From Heliocidaris erythrogramma (taxonomy: Eukaryota > Echinodermata > Echinoidea > Camarodonta > Echinometridae): DNA of 64,000 bases. Shown here one piece after another: positions 54,352-64,000 of this stretch. A program made the translations under genes and the position numbers. The notes under the pieces were generated by a model, which worked only from the letters and a program-made list of their open reading frames with translations, ran no database searches and was not told the origin of the DNA. How positions within the stretch are numbered: the stretch's first letter is position 1; every line of letters begins with the position of its first letter. The stretch is from assembly GCA_025617745.1 (NCBI GenBank), contig CM046853.1, positions 61,084,616 to 61,148,615 of the forward strand, given 5' to 3'.

Positions 54352-57300
54352 TTTGTCAGAAGTATGTACCCCTCAAGAATATGGGTTTACCCAGTTTATG
54401 ATATACACATCTTACCCACATGGGTTCGCCCAGATCATTCCAATAATGATACCCACATTGGGTTTTACATATTTTAACATATGGGTTTGCCCAGGTCGTT
54501 TCAAAATGACACCCATTTGGACTTTGGAATATCATACTCATATGGACTTGCCCAGCTTACTCCCATATGAAACCAATATTGACTTTTGTTTCCCCAGATG
54601 GGGTTGCCCAGCTTATTCCCCATGTGATATCCCTATGGGCATTCATATGTCTTTCCCCAGGGGTTTGCCCTGCTTATTCCCACATGATACCCATATGGGC
54701 ATTTAGATATGTTTCCCAGATGGGTTTGCCCAGCATATTCCCATGTGATATCCATGTGAGCATTCATATGTCTTTCCCATATGGGTTTGGCCAGCTTACT
54801 TCGATTTATTACCCATATGGGCATTGACTTTTGTTTCCCCAGATGGGGTTGCCCAGCTTATTCCCCATGTGATATCCCTATGGGCATTCATATGTCTTTC
54901 CCCAGGGGTTTGCCCTGCTTATTCCCACATGATACCCATATGGGCATTTAGATATGTTTCCCAGATGGGTTTGCCCAGTTTATTCCCATGTAATACCCAT
55001 ATGGGCATTTACATGTCATTCCCATATCGGTTTGCTCTGCATATTCCCATATGATACCCATATGGGTTTTTACAGTTGTTTCCCATGTGATATCCATGTG
55101 GGCATTCATATGTCTTTCCCATATGGGTTTGGCCAGCTTACTCCCATTTATTACCCATATGGGTATTGACATATATATCACAGACGGGTTTGCCTAGCTT
55201 ACTCCCATAAAGTACCCATATGGGCATTTACATGTCTTTCCCATTTGGGTTTGCCCAGTTTATTTCCATGTAATACCCATATGGGCATTTACATGTCATT
55301 CCCATATCGGTTTGCCCAGTTTATTCCCATGTTATACCGATATGGGCATTTACATGTCATTCCCAGGTGGGTTTGCCCAGCTTATTCCCATATGATACCC
55401 ATTTGGGCAAATATATATGTTTCCCAGGTGGGTTTGCCCAGCTTATTCCCATATGATACCCATTTGGGCAAATATATATGTTTCCCATATGGATTTTGCC
55501 CAGCTTACTCCCATGTGATACCCATATGGGCATTTACATGTCTTTGCCATTTGAGTTTGCCCAGCATATTCCCGTATGATACCCATGTGGGCAAATATAT
55601 ATGTTTCCCAGATGGGTTTGCCCAGCTTATTCCCATATAATACCCATTTTGGCAAAAATATATGTTTCCCAGATAGGTTTGCCCAGCTTACTCCCATATG
55701 ATACCCATATGGGCATTTACATGTCTTTCCCATTTGGGTTTGCCCAGCATATTCCCATATGATACCCATATGGGCATTTACATGTCATTCCCATATCGGT
55801 TTGCCCAGTTTATTCCCATGTTATACCCATATGGGAATTTACATGCCATTCCCATATCGGTTTGCCCATTTTATTCCCATATGATACCCATATGGGCATT
55901 TACAAATGTTTTCCCATTTGGGTTTGCCCAGCATATTCCCATATGATACCCATATGGGCATTTACATGTCTTTCCCATATCGGTTTGCCCAGTTTATTCC
56001 CATGTAATACCCATATGGGCATTTACATGTCATTCCCATATCGGTTTGCCCTGCATATTCCCACATGATACCCATTTGGGTAAACATATATGTTTCCCAG
56101 ATGGGTTTGCCCAGCTTATTCCCATATGATACCCATTTGGGCAGATATATATGTTTCCCAGATGGGTTTGCCCAGCTTATTCCCATATGATACCCATATG
56201 GGCATTTACAAATGTTTTCCCATTTGGGTTTGCCCAGCATATTCCCATATGATACCCATATGGGCATTTACATGTCTTTCCCATATCGGTTTGCCCAGTT
56301 TATTCCCATGTAATACCCATATGGGCATTTACATGTCATTCCCATATCGGTTTGCCCTGCATATTCCCATATGATACCCATATGGGTATTTACAGTTGTT
56401 GCCCTAGATGGGGTTGCCCAGCTTATTCCCATGTGATATCCATGTGGGCATTCATATGTCTTTCCCATATGGGTTTGGCCAGCTTACTCCCATTTATTAC
56501 CCATATGGGTATTGACATATATATCCCAGACGGGTTTGCCTAGCTTACTCCCATAAAGTACCCATATGGGCATTTACATGTCTTTCCCATTTGGGTTTGC
56601 CCAGTTTATTCCCATGTAATACCCATATGGGCATTTACATGTCATTCCCATATCGGTTTGCCCAGTTTATTCCCATGTTATACCCATATGGGCATTTACA
56701 TGTCATTCCCAGATGGGTTTGCCCAGCTTATTCCCATATAATACCCATTTTGGCAAAAATATATGTTTCCCAGATGGGTTTGCCCAGCTTACTCCGATGT
56801 GATACCCATTTGGGCATTTACATGTCTTTCCCATATGGTTTTGCCCAGCTTATTCCCACATGATACCCATTTGGGTAAACATATATGTTTCCCAGATGGG
56901 TTTCCCCATCTTATTCCCATATGATACCCATATGGGAATTTACAAATGTTTTCCCATTTGGGTTTGCCCAGCTAATTCCCACGTTATACCCATGTGGACA
57001 TTTGCATGTCTTTCCCATATCGGTTTGCCCAGTTTATTCCCATGTAATACCCATATGGGCATTTACATGTCATTCCCATATCGGTTTGCCCTGCATATTC
57101 CCATATGATACCCATATGGGTATTTACAGTTGTTTCCCTAGATGGGGTTGCCCAGCTTATTCCCATGTGATATCCATGTGGGCACCCATATGTCTTTCCC
57201 ATATGGGTTTGGCCAGCTTACTCCCATTTATTACCCATATGGGTATTGACATATATATCCCAGACGGGTTTGCCTAGCTTACTCCCATAAAGTACCCATA

Positions 57301-60300
57301 TGGGCATTTACATGTCTTTCCCATTTGGGTTTGCCCAGTTTATTCCCATGTAATACCCATATGGGCATTTACATGTCATTCCCATATAGGTTTGCCCAGT
57401 TTATTCCCATGTTATACCCATATGGGCATTTACATGTCATTCCCAGGTGGGTTTGCCCAGCTTATTCCCATATGATACCCATTTGGGCAAATACATATGT
57501 TTCCCAGATGGGTTTGCCCAGCTTACTCCCATGTGATACCCATATGGGCATTTACATGTCTTTCCCATTTGAGTTTGCCCAGCATATTCCCGTATGATAC
57601 CCATGTGGGCAAATATATATGTTTCCCAGATGGGTTTGCCCAGCTTATTCCCATATAATACCCATTTTGGCAAAAATATATGTTTCCCAGATGGGTTTGC
57701 CCAGCTTACTCCGATGTGATACCCATTTGGGCATTTACATGTCTTTCCCATTTGGGTTTGCACAGCATATTCCCATATGATACCCATATGGGCATTTACA
57801 TGTCATTCCCATATCGGTTTGCCCATTTTATTCCCATATGATACCCATATGGGCAAATATATATGTTTCCCAGGTGGGTTTGCCCAGCTTATTCCCATAT
57901 AATACCCATTTTGGCAAAAATATATGTTTCCCAGATGGGTTTGCCCAGCTTACTCCGATGTGATACCCATTTGGGCATTTACATGTCTTTCCCATATGGT
58001 TTTGCCCAGCTTATTCCCACATGATACCCATTTGGGTAAACATATATGTTTCCCAGATGGGTTTGCCCAGCTTATTCCCATATGATACCCATTTGGGCAG
58101 ATATATATGTTTCCCAGATGGGTTTGCCCAGCTTATTCCCATATGATACCCATATGGGCATTTACATGTCATTCCCATATGGGTTTGCCCAGCTTATTCC
58201 CACATGATACCCATATGGGCAAATATATATGTTTCCCAGGTGGGTTTGCCCAGCTTATTCCCATATGATACCCATGTGGGCAAATATATATGTTTCCCAG
58301 ATGGGTTTGCCCAGCTTATTCCCATATAATACCCATTTTGGCAAAAATATATGTTTCCCAGATGGGTTTGCCCAGCTTACTCCGATGTGATACCCATTTG
58401 GGCATTTACATGTCTTTCCCATATGGTTTTGCTCAGCTTATTCCCACATGATACCCATTTGGGCAAATATATATGTTTCCCAGGTGGGTTTTCCCAGCTT
58501 ATTCCCATATGATACCCATTTGGGCAGATATATATGTTTCCCAGATGGGTTTGCCCAGCTTATTCCCATATGATACCCATATGGGCATTTACATGTCATT
58601 CCCATATGGGTTTGCCCAGCTTATTCCCACATGATACCCATATGGGCAAATATATATGTTTCCCAGGTGGGTTTTCCCAGCTTATTCCCATATGATACCC
58701 ATGTGGGCAAATATATATGTTTCCCAGATGGGTTTGCCCTGCTTATTCCCATATAATACCCATTTTGGCAAAAATATATGTTTCCCAGATGGGTTTGCCC
58801 AGCTTACTCCGATGTGATACCCATTTGGGCATTTACATGTCTTTCCCATATCGGTTTGCCCAGTTTATTCCCATGCAATACCCATATGGGCATTTACATG
58901 TCATTCCCATATCGGTTTGCCCTGCATATTCCCATATGATACCCATATGGGTATTTACAGTTGTTGCCCTAGATGGGGTTGCCCAGCTTATTCCCATGTG
59001 ATATCCATGTGGGCATTCATATGTCTTTCCCATATGGGTTTGGCCAGCTTACTCCCATTTATTACCCATATGGGTATTGACATATATATCCCAGACGGGT
59101 TTGCCTAGCTTACTCCCATAAAGTACCCATATGGGCATTTACATGTCTTTCCCATTTGGGTTTGCCCAGTTTATTCCCATGTAATACCCATATGGGCATT
59201 TACATGTCATTCCCATATAGGTTTGCCCAGTTTATTCCCATGTTATACCCATATGGGCATTTACATGTCATTCCCAGGTGGGTTTGCCCAGCTTATTCCC
59301 ATATGATACCCATTTGGGCAAATACATATGTTTCCCAGATGGGTTTGCCCAGCTTACTCCCATGTGATACCCATATGGGCATTTACATGTCTTTCCCATT
59401 TGAGTTTGCCCAGCATATTCCCGTATGATACCCATGTGGGCAAATATATATGTTTCCCAGATGGGTTTGCCCAGCTTATTCCCATATAATACCCATTTTG
59501 GCAAAAATATATGTTTCCCAGATGGGTTTGCCCAGCTTACTCCGATGTGATACCCATTTGGGCATTTACATGTCTTTCCCATTTGGGTTTGCCCAGCATA
59601 TTCCCATATGATACCCATATGGGCATTTACATGTCATTCCCATATCGGTTTGCCCATTTTATTCCCATATGATACCCATATGGGCAAATATATATGTTTC
59701 CCAGGTGGGTTTGCCCAGCTTATTCCCATATAATACCCATTTTGGCAAAAATATATGTTTCCCAGATGGGTTTGCCCAGCTTACTCCGATGTGATACCCA
59801 TTTGGGCATTTACATGTCTTTCCCATATGGTTTTGCCCAGCTTATTCCCACATGATACCCATTTGGGTAAACATATATGTTTCCCAGATGGGTTTGCCCA
59901 GCTTATTCCCATATGATACCCATTTGGGCAGATATATATGTTTCCCAGATGGGTTTGCCCAGCTTATTCCCATATGATACCCATATGGGCATTTACATGT
60001 CATTCCCATATGGGTTTGCCCAGCTTATTCCCACATGATACCCATATGGGCAAATATATATGTTTCCCAGGTGGGTTTGCCCAGCTTATTCCCATATGAT
60101 ACCCATTTGGGCAGATATATATGTTTCCCAGATGGGTTTGCCCAGCTTATTCCCATATGATACCCATATGGGCATTTACATGTCATTCCCATATGGGTTT
60201 GCCCAGCTTACTCCGATGTGATACCCATTTGGGCATTTACATGTCTTTCCCATATGGTTTTGCCCAGCTTATTCCCACATGATACCCATTTGGGCAAATA

Positions 60301-63300
60301 TATATGTTTCCCAGGTGGGTTTTCCCAGCTTATTCCCATATGATACCCATTTTGGCAAAAATATATGTTTCCCAGATGGGTTTGCCCAGCTTACTCCGAT
60401 GTGATACCCATTTGGGCATTTACATGTCTTTCCCATATGGTTTTGCCCAGCTTATTCCCACATGATACCCATTTGGGCAAATATATATGTTTCCCAGGTG
60501 GGTTTTCCCAGCTTATTCCCATATGATACCCATTTGGGCAGATATATATGTTTCCCAGATGGGTTTGCCCAGCTTATTCCCATATGATACCCATATGGGC
60601 ATTTACATGTCATTCCCATATGGGTTTGCCCAGCTTATTCCCACATGATACCCATATGGGCAAATATATATGTTTCCCAGGTGGGTTTTCCCAGCTTATT
60701 CCCATATGATACCCATGTGGGCAAATATATATGTTTCCCAGATGGGTTTGCCCTGCTTATTCCCATATAATACCCATTTTGGCAAAAATATATGTTTCCC
60801 AGATGGGTTTGCCCAGCTTACTCCGATGTGATACCCATTTGGGCATTTACATGTCTTTCCCATATCGGTTTGCCCAGTTTATTCCCATGTAATACCCATA
60901 TGGGCATTTACATGTCATTCCCATATCGGTTTGCCCTGCATATTCCCATATGATACCCATATGGGTATTTACAGTTGTTGCCCTAGATGGGGTTGCCCAG
61001 CTTATTCCCATGTGATATCCATGTGGGCATTCATATGTCTTTCCCATATGGGTTTGGCCAGCTTACTCCCATTTATTACCCATATGGGTATTGACATATA
61101 TATCCCAGACGGGTTTGCCTAGCTTACTCCCATAAAGTACCCATATGGGCATTTACATGTCTTTCCCATTTGGGTTTGCCCAGTTTATTCCCATGTAATA
61201 CCCATATGGGCATTTACATGTCATTCCCATATCGGTTTGCCCAGTTTATTCCCATGTTATACCCATATGGGCATTTACATGTCATTCCCAGATGGGTTTG
61301 CCCAGCTTATTCCCATATAATACCCATTTTGGCAAAAATATATGTTTCCCAGATGGGTTTGCCCAGCTTACTCCGATGTGATACCCATTTGGGCATTTAC
61401 ATGTCTTTCCCATATGGTTTTGCCCAGCTTATTCCCACATGATACCCATTTGGGTAAACATATATGTTTCCCAGATGGGTTTCCCCATCTTATTCCCATA
61501 TGATACCCATATGGGAATTTACAAATGTTTTCCCATTTGGGTTTGCCCAGCTAATTCCCACGTTATACCCATGTGGACATTTGCATGTCTTTCCCATATC
61601 GGTTTGCCCAGTTTATTCCCATGTAATACCCATATGGGCATTTACATGTCATTCCCATATCGGTTTGCCCTGCATATTCCCATATGATACCCATATGGGT
61701 ATTTACAGTTGTTTCCCTAGATGGGGTTGCCCAGCTTATTCCCATGTGATATCCATGTGGGCACCCATATGTCTTTCCCATATGGGTTTGGCCAGCTTAC
61801 TCCCATTTATTACCCATATGGGTATTGACATATATATCCCAGACGGGTTTGCCTAGCTAACTCCCATAAAGTACCCATATGGGCATTTACATGTCTTTCC
61901 CATTTGGGTTTGCCCAGTTTATTCCCATGTAATACCCATATGGGCATTTACATGTCATTCCCATATAGGTTTGCCCAGTTTATTCCCATGTTATACCCAT
62001 ATGGGCATTTACATGTCATTCCCAGGTGGGTTTGCCCAGCTTATTCCCATATGATACCCATTTGGGCAAATACATATGTTTCCCAGATGGGTTTGCCCAG
62101 CTTACTCCCATATGATACCCATATGGGCATTTACATGTCTTTCCCATTTGAGTTTGCCCAGCATATTCCCGTATGATACCCATGTGGGCAAATATATATG
62201 TTTCCCAGATGGGTTTGCCCAGCTTATTCCCATATAATACCCATTTTGGCAAAAAATATATGTTTCCCAGATGGGTTTGCCCAGCTTACTCCGATGTGAT
62301 ACCCATTTGGGCATTTACATGTCTTTCCCATTTGGGTTTGCACAGCATATTCCCATATGATACCCATATGGGCATTTACATGTCATTCCCATATCGGTTT
62401 GCCCATTTTATTCCCATATGATACCCATATGGGCAAATATATATGTTTCCCAGGTGGGTTTGCCCAGCTTATTCCCATATAATACCCATTTTGGCAAAAA
62501 TATATGTTTCCCAGATGGGTTTTCCCAGCTTACTCCGATGTGATACCCATTTGGGCATTTACATGTCTTTCCCATATGGTTTTGCCCAGCTTATTCCCAC
62601 ATGATACCCATTTGGGTAAACATATATGTTTCCCAGATGGGTTTGCCCAGCTTATTCCCATATGATACCCATTTGGGCAGATATATATGTTTCCCAGATG
62701 GGTTTGCCCAGCTTATTCCCATATGATACCCATATGGGCATTTACATGTCATTCCCATATGGGTTTGCCCAGCTTATTCCCACATGATACCCATATGGGC
62801 AAATATATATGTTTCCCAGGTGGGTTTGCCCAGCTTATTCCCATATGATACCCATGTGGGCAAATATATATGTTTCCCAGATGGGTTTGCCCAGCTTATT
62901 CCCATATAATACCCATTTTGGCAAAAATATATGTTTCCCAGATGGGTTTGCCCAGCTTACTCCGATGTGATACCCATTTGGGCATTTACATGTCTTTCCC
63001 ATATGGTTTTGCCCAGCTTATTCCCACATGATACCCATTTGGGTAAACATATATGTTTCCCAGATGGGTTTGCCCAGCTTATTCCCATATGATACCCATT
63101 TGGGCAGATATTTATGTTTCCCAGATGGGTTTTCCCAGCTTATTCCCATATGATACCCATATGGGCATTTACATGTCATTCCCATATGGGTTTGCCCAGC
63201 TTATTCCCACATGATACCCATATGGGCAAATATATATGTTTCCCAGGTGGGTTTGCCCAGCTTATTCCCATATGATACCCATGTGGGCAAATATATATGT

Positions 63301-64000
63301 TTCCCAGATGGGTTTGCCCAGCTTATTCCCATATAATACCCATTTTGGCAAAAATATATGTTTCCCAGATGGGTTTGCCCAGCTTACTCCGATGTGATAC
63401 CCATTTGGGCATTTACATGTCTTTCCCATATGGTTTTGCCCAGCTTATTCCCACATGATACCCATTTGGGTAAACATATATGTTTCCCAGATGGGTTTGC
63501 CCAGCTTATTCCCATATGATACCCATTTGGGCAGATATATATGTTTCCCAGATGGGTTTGCCCAGCTTATTCCCATATGATACCCATATGGGCATTTACA
63601 AATGTTTTCCCATATGGGTTTGCCCAGCTTATTCCCACATGATATCCATATGTGCATTTGAATATGTTTCCCAGATGGGTTTGCCCAGCTTATTCCCATA
63701 TGATACCCATATGGGCATTTACAAATGTTTTCCCATATGGGTTTGCCCAGCTTATTCCCACATGATATCCATATGTGCATTTGAATATGTTTCCCAGATG
63801 GGTTTGCCCAGCTTATTCCCATATGATACCCATATGGGCATTTACATGTCATTCCCATCTGGGTTTTCCCAGTCTTTTCCCATATGGTTCCCATATGGGC
63901 TGGCCCAAGTAGATCTGAAAATGGGTTAACCCATATGGGTCCCACAAGGGATACATATGGGATTTATATGGGTTCCCTTTTGCCCAGATGGCCCAGATGG
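54352..64000. repeat. Satellite of ~61-bp monomers built on CCCATATGGG
   Basis: About 155 tandem monomers, typified by GGGTTTGCCCAGCTTATTCC, CATATGATACCCATATGGGC and ATTTACATGTCTTTCCCATAT. Monomer starts at 58061, 58122 and 58183 are 61 apart. Monomer variants (for example TTACTCCGATGTGATACCC, TTTTGGCAAAAATATATG) alternate and recur in blocks. A segment from about 56350 to at least 58440 recurs at 60930-63020 with an offset of 4579-4580. The first ~300 bp (54352-54650) are much more diverged than the interior. From 63900 the pattern loosens, and it continues to the window end. Frames open on both strands because the monomer lacks stops in several phases; not genes. Confidence 0.92.

Noticed and set aside
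54353..63945. Dozens of open frames of 60-166 residues in the satellite
   Set aside because: The same peptides recur at monomer or block offsets on both strands; 61 is not a multiple of 3, so frames drift through the array. No start context, splice signals or protein-like composition.
48690..64000. CRISPR array
   Set aside because: Repeats are contiguous with no unique spacers, and the genome is clearly eukaryotic.

Overview
This is a eukaryotic nuclear window, most likely from a marine invertebrate. A sea urchin or another non-vertebrate deuterostome is my best guess, but the evidence is indirect. One protein gene is interrupted by 12 introns with canonical GT..AG borders. The rest is AT-rich and packed with short inverted-repeat (foldback) elements, tRNA-like repeats, LINE tails, hairpin-headed repeats and (TACATG)n runs. 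No bacterial, organellar or viral gene is visible.

The one recognisable host gene is RRP9 (U3-55K), the WD40 protein of the U3 small nucleolar ribonucleoprotein used in 18S rRNA processing. Its 13 coding exons lie on the + strand from 3531 to 41442. They join in phase at every junction to give 473 residues, close to the human protein (475), so the gene looks intact. The introns total about 36 kb. Intron 3 alone is 13 kb.

Layout: 1-3530 holds upstream sequence with an 844-bp inverted-repeat element built from a repeated word (835-1678) and a foldback containing a tRNA-like sequence (1981-2362). 3531-41442 is RRP9 with its repeat-filled introns: TTAA-bounded elements, foldbacks, tRNA-like repeats, four LINE 3' remnants, and hairpin-headed elements with internal tandem repeats of about 140-160 or 325 bp. 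41443-44900 holds the poly(A) signal, a perfect palindrome and two inverted-repeat elements. 44900-48665 is a decayed L1/Tx1-type LINE with endonuclease, reverse transcriptase and C-terminal zinc-finger remnants. 48690-49830 is a 187-bp tandem repeat rich in CCCATATGGG. 49830-54350 is mostly non-coding, with three short elements, two of them matching family members elsewhere in the window. 54352 to the window end is a satellite of about 61-bp monomers, again built on CCCATATGGG, with long-range internal duplications.

The most unusual theme is three unrelated-looking arrays (835-1678, 48690-49830, 54352-64000) made of a short word present in both orientations or self-complementary. The first is clearly bounded by terminal inverted repeats. 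Many open frames cross the satellites on both strands, but they are by-products of the repeat and not genes.
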